Source of the DNA: Anaerobranca californiensis DSM 14826 | GTDB lineage: Bacteria; Bacillota; Proteinivoracia; Proteinivoracales; Proteinivoracaceae | Assembly: GCF_900142275.1 (NCBI RefSeq) | Contig: NZ_FRAI01000017.1 | Coordinates: 1-49,768 of the forward strand | Length of the DNA: 49,768 nucleotides | Direction of reading: 5' to 3' | Shown: in pieces, positions 28,208-36,071 of the stretch | Numbering within the stretch: the stretch's first letter is position 1 | Layout: the number at the start of each line of letters is the position of its first letter | The notes under the pieces: generated by a model | Seen by the model: the letters and a program-made list of their open reading frames with translations, nothing else | What the model was told of the DNA's origin: nothing | Database searches by the model: none | Made by a program: the position numbers and the translations under genes

Positions 28208-29594
28208 CTATTGCCACTTCCATTTCCATTTCTGACTTATCTTCATTGACATCTTTTGCCTTATTTTTAACAACACCTTTGTTTTTCCACCTGCCGCTAT
28301 TATAATAAATTAAACTAAGGGTAATACCAACCATCCAACCTATGGGGAAAGACCACCAAATTCCATCAGAACCTAAATGGGGGATCAAAAATGATGCCAC
28401 AGGAATTCTGATTAGCCAAAGGGTAAGTATACTTATGATCATTGGTACAAAGGCTTCTCCTGCACCACGGATTACCCCTAAAGTCACAAACATTATTCCG
28501 ATGAGAATATAAAATGTGGATACTATCCGAATTTTCCTTAAACCAATATTAACGACATCGGGATTGGAATCAAAGAGTTTGATAAGGGGTTCGCCGAAAA
28601 AGTAAAGGGTAATTGTTACAAAGATCGCTGTTACTGAAGTCATTAAAACAGTGGTAAGATACCCCTTTTTTACCCGATGGAGTTTATTAGCCCCTATGTT
28701 TTGACCTACAAAGGTGGAAATGGCGGTTCCAAAATTCATAAAGGGCATTAAGGCAAAGGAATCTATCCGCCCTGCTGCTGTATATGCAGCCATGGTAACT
28801 TCACCAAAGGAATTGACCATTCTTTGGACAGCTAACATTCCTAGAGAAAATAAAGTTTGTTGAACTCCAGTAGGAACTCCAATTTTCAATGATTTAATAA
28901 AAATTTTGGTATCAAAGGTTAAATCTTTAAAAGTAACATATAAAATTGAGTTGTTCTTTTTTAAATAAAACAGACCGAAAATAAAAGAAGATGTTTGAGC
29001 AATTACCGTTGCCCAGGCAACACCGGCAACACCCCACCGGAAGACTCCAACAAAAAGTAAGTCTAAAAGAATATTGATAATTGAAGCTATAATTAAAAAT
29101 ATCAATGGAGTTTTAGAATCCCCAACTCCCCTTAAAATTGCACTTATGGTATTGTAACCAAACATTGCTACCATCCCTATAAACATGATGTTTAAATAGG
29201 ATTGGACTAAGGGAAGTACTGAAGGGGGAGTATTGAGGAGCTTTAAAATATTAGAACTAAAGGTCAAACCCAAAATAGTTGTTAATATTGAAGCGAAGAA
29301 TAAGAAGATATAGGTAGTAGTGACTGTTTTTTTAACATTTTCAAAATCTTTGGCTCCAAAGTACTGGGAAATTAAAATTGTAGCTCCCATGGTAATTCCC
29401 ATGAGCAGTGCAACTAATAAAAAAATGACGGGGAAACTTGAACCTACGGCAGCTAATGCTTCAGTTCCTTCAAATTTTCCGATAACAATACTGTCTACAG
29501 TATTATATAGTTGTTGGAAAATATTGCCTATTAACATAGGTAAAGTAAAATAAAAAATTTGTTTGGGAATATTACCTTCTGTCAAGTCTTTCAT
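28197..29594 (-). CDS. MATE-family multidrug efflux transporter
   Basis: This 465-residue protein has twelve predicted membrane helices in two homologous halves. The N-terminal GNIFQQLYNTVDSIVIGKF and AAVGSSFPV segments are the MatE signature, and FVGQNIGANK recurs in the second half. MATE pumps export cationic drugs using H+ or Na+. The C-terminal tail is highly charged. It is first in a two-gene operon with its likely MarR regulator. A palindrome covers the promoter. Confidence 0.92.
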   Translation of the reverse strand: MKDLTEGNIPKQIFYFTLPMLIGNIFQQLYNTVDSIVIGKFEGTEALAAVGSSFPVIFLLVALLMGITMGATILISQYFGAKDFENVKKTVTTTYIFLFFASILTTILGLTFSSNILKLLNTPPSVLPLVQSYLNIMFIGMVAMFGYNTISAILRGVGDSKTPLIFLIIASIINILLDLLFVGVFRWGVAGVAWATVIAQTSSFIFGLFYLKKNNSILYVTFKDLTFDTKIFIKSLKIGVPTGVQQTLFSLGMLAVQRMVNSFGEVTMAAYTAAGRIDSFALMPFMNFGTAISTFVGQNIGANKLHRVKKGYLTTVLMTSVTAIFVTITLYFFGEPLIKLFDSNPDVVNIGLRKIRIVSTFYILIGIMFVTLGVIRGAGEAFVPMIISILTLWLIRIPVASFLIPHLGSDGIWWSFPIGWMVGITLSLIYYNSGRWKNKGVVKNKAKDVNEDKSEMEMEVAIDAR

Positions 29595-29623
29595 TTAATT
29601 AAACGCCTCCTGATTTAAAGGGA

Positions 29624-29677
29624 TTTAAAATATTTCTATTATAGAAATATTTTAAAATAAAAATTTTCTATAGTCAA
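29624..29677 (-). promoter_or_regulatory. MATE-marR promoter with a 15-bp-arm palindromic operator
   Basis: On the plus strand TTTAAAATATTTCTA (29624-29638), TTA, then TAGAAATATTTTAAA (29642-29656) is a perfect inverted repeat. On the minus strand TTGACT (29677-29672), 17 bases and TAAAAT (29654-29649) form a promoter whose -10 lies inside the right arm. A second TATAAT spans the centre. A bound MarR dimer would block RNA polymerase here. Confidence 0.7.
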
Positions 29678-29698
29678 TAGAGTTTGTTGATCAATATT

Positions 29699-29731
29699 TA
29701 AAAGGCAAAGTCAATTCTTGACTTTGCCTTG
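29699..29731 (-). terminator. Terminator of the cation-efflux gene
   Basis: AAGGCAAAGTCAA (29702-29714) and TTGACTTTGCCTT (29718-29730) form a perfect 13-bp stem with a 3-base loop. Read on the minus strand it ends in TTTTAAATAT, so it closes the upstream minus-strand gene and insulates the MATE operon. Confidence 0.7.
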
Positions 29732-29746
29732 ATTTAAAATATTATC

Positions 29747-30628
29747 TTAAAACTTAGGGTGAAAATGACTTTTCGGTTCTAGGTGGATAGTAGTTTTGAG
29801 ATTTGGAATGCTTTTTTGTAACTCCATCTCTAAATTACTAGCTATGCTGTGGGCCTTGTGTAAAGTGAAATCATCGGGAAAGAGGATGTGAAAGTCGATA
29901 TAGCGATGGTTGCCTACCCGCCGTGTCCGTAAGTGGTGGTAGCTAAGAATGGGAGGAATAAATTGGTGGATTTTATCAATAACAATATTTAATTCTTCCT
30001 TAGATAAACTAGTATCTAATAATTGACCGATAGACTCTTTACCTATATCATAACCAGTTTTAATAATCACTAAAGCTACTATAATACCTACTATAGGGTC
30101 AATTATTTTAACTCCTGTAAAATGAATAACTATTAGCCCTATAATTACTCCAATTGAAGTTAAAACATCTGCTAAGAGATGGAGGGCATTAGCTTTTAAA
30201 GCAATTGATTCTTCCTTTTTTGCATATTTAAGCATAGTAAGAACTGTTATAGAGTGTAAGGTGATGGATAGGGACATAACTATTATCCCTGGTACAGTTT
30301 CATTTAAGTAATTTTGGGTAAATATTCTAGAAAGGCCTTGAAAGATTATAGTTATTGAAAAGATGAAAATTAAAATACTTTGTAAAACTGCTGCCAAATC
30401 CTCGTATCTTCCGTGACCATAGTTATGGCATTTGTCAGGGGGTTGTGCGGCAAAGTACATTGCAGCTAAAGTGATTGATGATGCTAAAATATCCATAAAA
30501 GAATGGAGGGCATCGGAAATGATACTGATGGAGTTAGTTATTATACCTATGACTACTTTTAAGATAACTAAAATGATACTAACAGAAATGGCTAAAAGGG
30601 CAGCTTTAAATTTATTCACATTCATCAT
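29747..30628 (-). CDS. Cation diffusion facilitator (CDF) transporter
   Basis: The 293-residue protein has six membrane helices and a cytoplasmic C-terminal domain with VGNHRYIDFHILFP. The metal site shows as HSFMD in helix 2 (His42, Asp46) and HLLAD in helix 5 (His150, Asp154). An HD-HD arrangement is usual for Zn2+-type exporters. The loop DKCHNYGHGRYE is also typical of the family. The metal is inferred, not shown. Two tandem ATGs at 30628 and 30625 are possible starts. Confidence 0.92.
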   Translation of the reverse strand: MMNVNKFKAALLAISVSIILVILKVVIGIITNSISIISDALHSFMDILASSITLAAMYFAAQPPDKCHNYGHGRYEDLAAVLQSILIFIFSITIIFQGLSRIFTQNYLNETVPGIIVMSLSITLHSITVLTMLKYAKKEESIALKANALHLLADVLTSIGVIIGLIVIHFTGVKIIDPIVGIIVALVIIKTGYDIGKESIGQLLDTSLSKEELNIVIDKIHQFIPPILSYHHLRTRRVGNHRYIDFHILFPDDFTLHKAHSIASNLEMELQKSIPNLKTTIHLEPKSHFHPKF

Positions 30629-30688
30629 CCCACTTTTTATTTAGTCAGTTATTATACAATATGTAAAAAGGGGATAAATGTGTATAAA

Positions 30689-31954
30689 TTATTTAACTTC
30701 CTTTTGTAAAGCTGTAGCGATTATTGCCACAATTCCCATTATGAAAAATACTGTAAAAGCTAATTTATATGCCTCTAAATTATAAACTCTAGCACCATTC
30801 ACTAAATTACCTTGCCATTTTAAGTCTAGAATGTAGCCAACTACAATATTTAAAATAGCTCCCCCTAAAAAGCCACCGACATTGGCTACACTGGTGGCAG
30901 TTCCAGCTAAGTGGGGGTTATTGACATCTTTGACGTTAGTAAAAGAGAGGATAAAGGAGACGGCAGTGATACCTAAAATTAAATAAAGGAACGGTAAAAG
31001 GGCTAATGGCGGTTGCCCATTGGCGATAAAGATAATGTAAAACCAAATAAGGGTGAAAATTGTTGCTCCAGCTAAAATTACCCCTTTTATCTTCCCTAAA
31101 ATTTTAGCTAAATTGCCGATTATAATGGAACCTACCATAATACCAGTTGTCAAGAGTAGAACGTAACGGGAAGCAGCATTTGCTGAAAGGCCATAAATAT
31201 GGGTTAAGTAAGGAACACCCCAAAGACCGGAAAAGGATGTAATGGAGCCCATTAAAGCAAAGAGGATAAAAAAGTTAGGCCAAGTGTAAGGGTTTTTAAT
31301 GACTTTTATAAGTCCCACCCAAAAACTTTCCTTTGACGTTGGGGGATTACCGTTAGGGGCATCATAACCTAAATCATTTGGATGATCTTTAACAAAAGTA
31401 ATTATCAAGGCGTAGCAGATAAGGGAAACAGAGGCAATGACTACAAAGGAAAGTCGCCAGCCTAAAGCTAAAACCAATAATGCTAAAGGTGTAGTAGCTA
31501 AAACACCGCCAAAATTTCCAACAAGGGAAGTCCAGCCAGTGATCATTGGAAATTCTTCTTTTCTGAACCATACCGATTGAATTTTTAATATAGATACAAA
31601 GATACCGGCAACACCGATACCTACTAACAACCTACCTAAATAGGCAATAAAAATAGTGGGAGCGAGGCCAAAAATCACGGAACCCACCCCTGCTAACAGC
31701 ATACCTATACTAGTGGTTTTTCTCGCTCCGATATGATCTATCAAAATTCCGTTGGGAATTTGCATAATGGCATATGCCCAGAAATACATTGAAGCTAAAT
31801 TACTCAGCTCTGTCCCTGTTAAATTCAAATCTGAAGCTAAATTTTCTGCAACAACGGCGGTGGAATAGCGGTGGAAAAAGACGACAACAAAGGCTAAGGC
31901 AAGGACAGCCCAATTCATCCACTTTGCTTTAGAAAAAGTCATTTTAGTTTGCAT
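30689..31954 (-). CDS. Major facilitator superfamily transporter
   Basis: This 421-residue protein has twelve predicted helices. The helix 2-3 loop reads LIDHIGARKTTSIGM, the MFS motif A region. FFHRYSTAVVAENLASDLNLT in helix 1 and its flank is like the organic-anion / sugar-phosphate branch, but the substrate is not identifiable. Only ATG 31954 can start this frame, since a TGA lies in frame nine codons upstream. The best Shine-Dalgarno is 26 bases away across a hairpin. Confidence 0.87.
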   Translation of the reverse strand: MQTKMTFSKAKWMNWAVLALAFVVVFFHRYSTAVVAENLASDLNLTGTELSNLASMYFWAYAIMQIPNGILIDHIGARKTTSIGMLLAGVGSVIFGLAPTIFIAYLGRLLVGIGVAGIFVSILKIQSVWFRKEEFPMITGWTSLVGNFGGVLATTPLALLVLALGWRLSFVVIASVSLICYALIITFVKDHPNDLGYDAPNGNPPTSKESFWVGLIKVIKNPYTWPNFFILFALMGSITSFSGLWGVPYLTHIYGLSANAASRYVLLLTTGIMVGSIIIGNLAKILGKIKGVILAGATIFTLIWFYIIFIANGQPPLALLPFLYLILGITAVSFILSFTNVKDVNNPHLAGTATSVANVGGFLGGAILNIVVGYILDLKWQGNLVNGARVYNLEAYKLAFTVFFIMGIVAIIATALQKEVK

Positions 31955-31988
31955 TAAATCCCTGTCAAAATTGACAGGTCACCTCCTT
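31955..31988 (-). promoter_or_regulatory. Hairpin separating the Shine-Dalgarno from the start codon of the MFS gene
   Basis: On the minus strand AAGGAGGTGA (31988-31979) is a near-perfect ribosome site. It is followed at once by CCTGTCA-ATTT-TGACAGG (31978-31961), a perfect 7-bp hairpin, then GATTTA and ATG 31954. Linear spacing from AAGGAGGT to ATG is 26 bases. With the hairpin folded out it is 8, the optimum. Confidence 0.6.
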
Positions 31989-32071
31989 GTATGTAATATA
32001 CTTAACTATCTTTAAGTTTAATATATTTTTCCCTTGATTGTAAAGATAAACAGAAATTTATAAATGGTAGT

Positions 32072-32109
32072 TATAACATGTTACATTTTTAACTTTCTTT
32101 TGATATAAT
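32072..32109 (+). promoter_or_regulatory. Promoter of the DUF1576 operon
   Basis: TTACAT (32081-32086), 17 bases, then TATAAT (32104-32109) with an extended TGA directly before it. A 10-base palindrome, TAACATGTTA (32074-32083), overlaps the -35 and could be an operator. Confidence 0.6.
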
Positions 32110-32144
32110 AGAGGGGTAAAAATTAGGGAAGAGGAGAATTTGAC

Positions 32145-33425
32145 ATGAAGAAGTTATGGAGTTTTGAATACGTAGTTGTAGATGATAAAAGTAAAGAAAG
32201 AACAGTAGCTTTTTATCTATTAACCCTTTTAATTATAAGTCTTTTTTTACAAACCCCTCAAAAGTTGATAGAAGGTTTACAAACAATTTTTACAGCTCCA
32301 GGGATGTTAATAACCGATTATTTTGAAATAGCCGGTTTAGGTCCAGCCCTATTTAATGCTGCTGTTGTCGGTTTTATCGGTTTTTTTATCATTAAAGTAA
32401 ATAAAGTAGCTTTTAACGGTCCAGCTATTGCTGCAGTTTTTACAATGGTGGGCTTCGCCCTTTTTGGTAAAAATATCTGGTCCATTTTACCAGTTATTTG
32501 TGGAGTTTGGGTATATAGCAAAATTAAAAAACAATCCTTTAAAACCTATATATTTCCTGCCCTTTTTGGAACAGCTTTAGCCCCTTTAGTTACTCAAGTT
32601 TCCTTTGGTTTTGGTTGGGGGATTCCCTTGGGTATAATCATAGGTATGCTAACGGGTCTTGTAGTACCCCCTTTAGCAAGTCATGTTCTTAAAGCCCATG
32701 AAGGCTACAATATATATAACGTAGGTTTTACAGCAGGTCTTACTGGTATGTTGTTTTTGTCGGTTTTTAGAAATTTTGGTTTAAACAGCCAAACTGTTAT
32801 GTATTGGGGTACAGAATTTAACACACCACTTCGTTGGATTTTTATCCCAATCTTTGTTACAATGATTTTACTAGGGTTTATATTTAACAAAGGAAAAGTT
32901 AGAGATTATGTAGAAATACTAAAACATCCTGGAACATTGATAACAGATTTCGTTCAGTTAGGTGGATTTGGCAATACTTTAATGAACATGGGTATTATGG
33001 GATTAGTTGGATGTCTTTATATTGAATTGGTAGGAGGAAATTATAATGGTCCTACTTTGGGTGGGGTATTGACCATTGTAGGATTTGCCGCCTTTGGTAA
33101 ACATCCTAAAAATTCCATACCTATAATGTTTGGTGTTTGGTTAGGAACCTTTTTACCTTTCTCTGTCTTTAAAGAAATTGGTGCTAGTGCTCCCGGTCCC
33201 ATTTTAGCTGCCCTTTTTGGAACGACCTTAGCACCTTTAGCGGGACAGTTTGGTGCAGTTATCGGGATTTTGGCTGGGATCGTTCATTTATCTATAGTTT
33301 CCCAAGTAGGGATATTACATGGAGGTTTAAACCTTTACAATAACGGCTTTGCAGGAGGTTTTGTTGCCACCATATTTGTGGCTCTAATAAATGGGTATAA
33401 AAATGGAAACGGAAATGGAAAATAA
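32145..33425 (+). CDS. DUF1576 polytopic membrane protein with internal duplication
   Basis: I recognise this as a DUF1576 protein, a family of unknown function. The 426 residues hold about ten or more hydrophobic segments in two homologous halves. MLITDYFEIAGLGPALFN (residues 54-71) matches TLITDFVQLGGFGNTLMN (264-281). FNGPAIAAVFTMVGFALFGK matches YNGPTLGGVLTIVGFAAFGK. GYNIYNVGFTAGL matches GLNLYNNGFAGGF. The repeat suggests a channel- or transporter-like inverted or tandem fold. It is followed 13 bases later by a small GHKL ATPase gene. Confidence 0.85.
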   Translation: MKKLWSFEYVVVDDKSKERTVAFYLLTLLIISLFLQTPQKLIEGLQTIFTAPGMLITDYFEIAGLGPALFNAAVVGFIGFFIIKVNKVAFNGPAIAAVFTMVGFALFGKNIWSILPVICGVWVYSKIKKQSFKTYIFPALFGTALAPLVTQVSFGFGWGIPLGIIIGMLTGLVVPPLASHVLKAHEGYNIYNVGFTAGLTGMLFLSVFRNFGLNSQTVMYWGTEFNTPLRWIFIPIFVTMILLGFIFNKGKVRDYVEILKHPGTLITDFVQLGGFGNTLMNMGIMGLVGCLYIELVGGNYNGPTLGGVLTIVGFAAFGKHPKNSIPIMFGVWLGTFLPFSVFKEIGASAPGPILAALFGTTLAPLAGQFGAVIGILAGIVHLSIVSQVGILHGGLNLYNNGFAGGFVATIFVALINGYKNGNGNGK

Positions 33426-33438
33426 GGAGGGGGATATT

Positions 33439-33786
33439 TTGCGTTCAGAGAAAAGTAAAATTCAAGGGATAGTCAAAGAGTTAATGAGCAATTCTTTAAA
33501 TGCTGGAGCTACAGAAATTAAAGTTCAGGTAGATCGGGGTAAAGAAAAAACAGTAATTAAGGTGACAGATAATGGAAAAGGGATGGATGAAAAAACTTTA
33601 AAAGGGGTATTAGATTTATTAAATCAGCCTCGGCGAGATGAATTAGAAGATTACTACGGTGGATTAGCCGGCGACAGTCAAACTGCCTCTGGCCTCAATA
33701 TAGTTGGAATGTTGGTAGATGAAGCTAAAGTTTTTAGTGAAGAGGGAAAAGGGACAACGGTAGAAGTGGTTAGATATAAAAGATAA
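33439..33786 (+). CDS. Stand-alone small GHKL-type ATP-binding protein
   Basis: The start is TTG 33439 after AAGGAGGGGG; the longer frame overlaps the DUF1576 gene. The 115-residue protein is only a histidine-kinase-like ATPase fold. It has the N-box KELMSNSLNAGAT, G1 DNGKGM, and a G2-like GLAGDSQTASGLNIVGMLV, ending GTTVEVV. There is no dimerisation or phospho-acceptor histidine domain, so it resembles anti-sigma kinases or MutL/Hsp90-type N-terminal modules more than a sensor kinase. Its role with DUF1576 is unknown. Confidence 0.83.
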   Translation: MRSEKSKIQGIVKELMSNSLNAGATEIKVQVDRGKEKTVIKVTDNGKGMDEKTLKGVLDLLNQPRRDELEDYYGGLAGDSQTASGLNIVGMLVDEAKVFSEEGKGTTVEVVRYKR

Positions 33787-33790
33787 TTAA

Positions 33791-33818
33791 AGGAGAGCGT
33801 AAATAGCTCTCCTTTTTA
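33791..33818 (+). terminator. Terminator between the convergent GHKL gene and trpS
   Basis: AGGAGAGC (33791-33798) pairs with GCTCTCCT (33806-33813), with a 7-base loop and a TTTTT tail. It is probably bidirectional, as the minus strand reads TTTAATT after the stem and trpS ends just beside it. Confidence 0.85.
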
Positions 33819-33819
33819 C

Positions 33820-34806
33820 CTATATTAAACCTATTCTTTCTTTAACTATTTTCATTGTTTTTTCTGCTAATTCTTGGGCTTTTTCAGCCCCTTTAGTGTA
33901 AACTTCTACAAGATAATCTTTATTTTCCATGTAGTAATTATATCGTTCTCTAACAGGGGTTAAAGCTTCTACTACTAATTGACCTAAATCACTTTTAAAA
34001 GGACCATACCCTTTCCCTTCATAACGGGAGACAACTTCTTCAATAGAGATATTAGCAAATTTAGCATAAATAGTAATTAGGTTTTTAATTCCTGGTTGTT
34101 CATCACTATATTGAACTATACCTATACTATCGGTAACAGCCCTTTTAAATTTTTTAATAATTGTTTTTTCATCATCTAATAAAAAGACAGTTCCATTGAC
34201 ATTTTCATCGGATTTAGACATTTTACTGGTAGGATCTTGTAAACTCATGATCCTTGCTCCTACCTTTGGTGTATAAATCTCTGGTATAGTAAAGGTTTCA
34301 CCAAAAGCATTGTTAAATCTGATAGCTATATCCCTTGTTAACTCTAAATGCTGTTTTTGATCTTCCCCTACAGGAACTAAGCTGGTTTGATAAAGTAAAA
34401 TATCTGCTGCTTGTAATACCGGGTAAGTAAACAACCCTGTGTTAATATTTCCTTTATTTTTCTCCGACTTTTCTTTAAATTGGGTCATTCTATTAAGTTC
34501 ACCTAGATAAGTATGACAACCTAAAATCCAGGCTAATTCACTATGTTGTGGAACATGGGATTGAAAGAAAATGATATTTTTTTCTGGGTCGAGGCCACAG
34601 GCTAAGTATTGGGCCAAAAATGAAAGGCAGGAATTTCTAAATTCTTTAGGATCATGTTTAATTGTCAGGGAATGTAAATCAACTATGGAATAAAGGCAGT
34701 GATATTCATCTTCTAAAGCTTTCCAGTTTTGTACAGCTCCGATGTAATTACCTAAAGTCAGGCTACCAGTGGGCTGGGCACCACTAAAAACTACTTTTTT
34801 CTCCAT
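33820..34806 (-). CDS. trpS: Tryptophanyl-tRNA synthetase
   Basis: TrpS charges tRNA-Trp. The 328-residue class I enzyme begins MEKKVVFSGAQPTGSLTLGN, which includes the HIGH-equivalent GNYIG, and has KMSKSDEN as the KMSKS loop. ATG 34806 follows AAAGGAGG; the longer frame runs back into the T-box leader. It is controlled by the T-box upstream. The length is normal for the bacterial family. Confidence 0.97.
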   Translation of the reverse strand: MEKKVVFSGAQPTGSLTLGNYIGAVQNWKALEDEYHCLYSIVDLHSLTIKHDPKEFRNSCLSFLAQYLACGLDPEKNIIFFQSHVPQHSELAWILGCHTYLGELNRMTQFKEKSEKNKGNINTGLFTYPVLQAADILLYQTSLVPVGEDQKQHLELTRDIAIRFNNAFGETFTIPEIYTPKVGARIMSLQDPTSKMSKSDENVNGTVFLLDDEKTIIKKFKRAVTDSIGIVQYSDEQPGIKNLITIYAKFANISIEEVVSRYEGKGYGPFKSDLGQLVVEALTPVRERYNYYMENKDYLVEVYTKGAEKAQELAEKTMKIVKERIGLI

Positions 34807-34830
34807 TTTCAATACCTCCTTTAAAATATA

Positions 34831-34866
34831 TAAAAACCCCTTCATCTCCTTAGAGACGAAGAGGTT
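34831..34866 (-). terminator. T-box terminator
   Basis: On the minus strand AACCTCTTCGTCTC (34866-34853) pairs with GAGATGAAGGGGTT (34848-34835) with two G-U pairs, then TTTTTATAT. Its 5' arm is shared with the antiterminator. Confidence 0.88.
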
Positions 34867-35083
34867 GCTCTCCGCGGTACCACTCTATTTGGCAAAGTTT
34901 TGCCCCCTTTAATCCCTGTAACGGTGGGAAGCCGGCCTAACCTACTCTTTTTTCTTCTTTCAGTTAGACACTCATAAGTCCATTCGGTAAAGCCTTTGTA
35001 TCGGTTTTCACCACCACCGACTCTCTGGAACAAAGGGCTTAGCCTACTACTCTTAATCATCGTTTTTTACCTTTATATTTTTA
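34835..35083 (-). ncRNA. T-box leader, tryptophan-specific
   Basis: The minus-strand leader carries AGTGGTACCGCGG (34884-34872), the conserved T-box sequence whose bases pair with the tRNA acceptor end in the antiterminator. Stem I contains the specifier codon TGG (34982-34980) in GAATGGAC, matching tryptophan. A terminator lies at its end. Uncharged tRNA-Trp would promote read-through into trpS. The 72-codon open frame across it is not a gene. Confidence 0.95.
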
Positions 35084-35089
35084 AAAAGA

Positions 35090-35118
35090 ATTATAGCCTA
35101 AAAATTCTCACAAGTCAA
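35090..35118 (-). promoter_or_regulatory. trpS T-box promoter
   Basis: On the minus strand TTGACT (35118-35113), exactly 17 bases, then TATAAT (35095-35090). This is among the best sigma-A promoters in the window. Confidence 0.8.
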
Positions 35119-35268
35119 CTGGATTAATTTTATCTATCTTTATAGGGAATAATATTATTTGAAAAAAATTATTTTTTTGCAGGAAAAAAGGAGATTATGT
35201 TGAATTGATAATAGTGAAAAAAAGAGCTTAAAAAATTAAAAATAGAATTAAAGGGGAGGTGAAATCCC

Positions 35269-35574
35269 TTGCATCTGGAGAAATTAGGTAAAGAGCATAT
35301 TAACCAGTTGTTTGAAGGGATTCTATTGCTAGAAGATTTAGATGAATGTTATAGATTTTTTGAGGACTTGTGTACAGTAAATGAAGTTAAATCTTTGGCC
35401 CAACGTCTAGAAGTTGCTAGAATGTTAAAAAGTGGCATGACATACCAAAAGATAGAAGAGGCAACGGGAGCAAGTACTGCAACTATTAGTAGAGTTAAGC
35501 GGTGTTTAGAGTATGGTGAAGGTGGTTATAACACAATTTTAGAAAGGCTAGAAAAAAAGGATAAAAAGAAATAA
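35269..35574 (+). CDS. yerC: YerC/YecD family TrpR-related protein
   Basis: The 101-residue protein has the TrpR-like helix-turn-helix in LEVARMLKSGMTYQKIEEATGASTATISRVKRCL and matches the YerC/YecD family. TTG 35269 follows GGGGAGGTGAAA. In Bacillus yerC also stands just before the pcrA-ligA genes. The target is unknown. It lies opposite the trpS T-box promoter, but a link with tryptophan is not implied by the family. Confidence 0.92.
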   Translation: MHLEKLGKEHINQLFEGILLLEDLDECYRFFEDLCTVNEVKSLAQRLEVARMLKSGMTYQKIEEATGASTATISRVKRCLEYGEGGYNTILERLEKKDKKK

Positions 35575-35583
35575 TTACAAAAT

Positions 35584-35607
35584 GCGTCTTAAAGACGCTA
35601 TTTTTTT
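35584..35607 (+). terminator. yerC terminator
   Basis: GCGTCT (35584-35589), TAA, AGACGC (35593-35598), then TATTTTTTT. The stem is perfect but short. Confidence 0.8.
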
Positions 35608-35653
35608 ATCCCCCTAAACATATATATTAATAAAAAATTAAGGGGGATTAAAA

Positions 35654-35980
35654 ATGGAATTATATTTAATTTTAGGGATATTTTTGCTTTTAATTCTTTT
35701 AAGTTTAAAACTAAGAAATGTTAATAGAAGGTCAGTAGCTGAAACCTATGGTTTTGAGCCAGTGGAATCACCTATATCTAAAAGTTTAGTTGAATTGATC
35801 TCTATAGCAGGGGGGATCTATATTTCCTTAACATTAGCTTTATCTTTTTTGAAAATAGATTATTCTCCAATGTACCAAATTTTAGGGGTGGAATTTGATT
35901 TTCTAGCCCTATTATCTATTATTTTAGCAATTTTTCAACCGGTACTATTATTTATTTACAATAAAATAAAAGGGAAATAG
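35654..35980 (+). CDS. Small membrane protein of unknown function
   Basis: I do not recognise this 108-residue protein. It has three hydrophobic segments at about residues 3-20, 45-67 and 78-104, separated by a short basic stretch (KLRNVNRRS) after the first. The start follows AAGGGGGAT. It lies between yerC and pcrA, in the place where Bacillus has pcrB, but there is no resemblance to PcrB, a soluble prenyltransferase-type enzyme. Confidence 0.7.
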   Translation: MELYLILGIFLLLILLSLKLRNVNRRSVAETYGFEPVESPISKSLVELISIAGGIYISLTLALSFLKIDYSPMYQILGVEFDFLALLSIILAIFQPVLLFIYNKIKGK

Positions 35981-36071
35981 TATGATAACCTTGCATAGAA
36001 CAAAGGTTTGACGTAAAATAAAATTGGTACTTAAAATTCACGAAGGAAATTACAGGAAAGGATTTTGCACT

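Noticed and set aside
31961-31978. The MFS leader hairpin as a terminator
   Set aside because: No T-run follows the stem on either strand; it sits between a Shine-Dalgarno and an ATG instead.
34842-35060. 72-codon open frame on the minus strand upstream of trpS
   Set aside because: It lies wholly in the T-box leader, includes the T-box motif and terminator arm, and has no ribosome site.
35654-35980. The small gene before pcrA as pcrB
   Set aside because: It is only 108 residues with three membrane helices; PcrB is a soluble enzyme of about twice that size.
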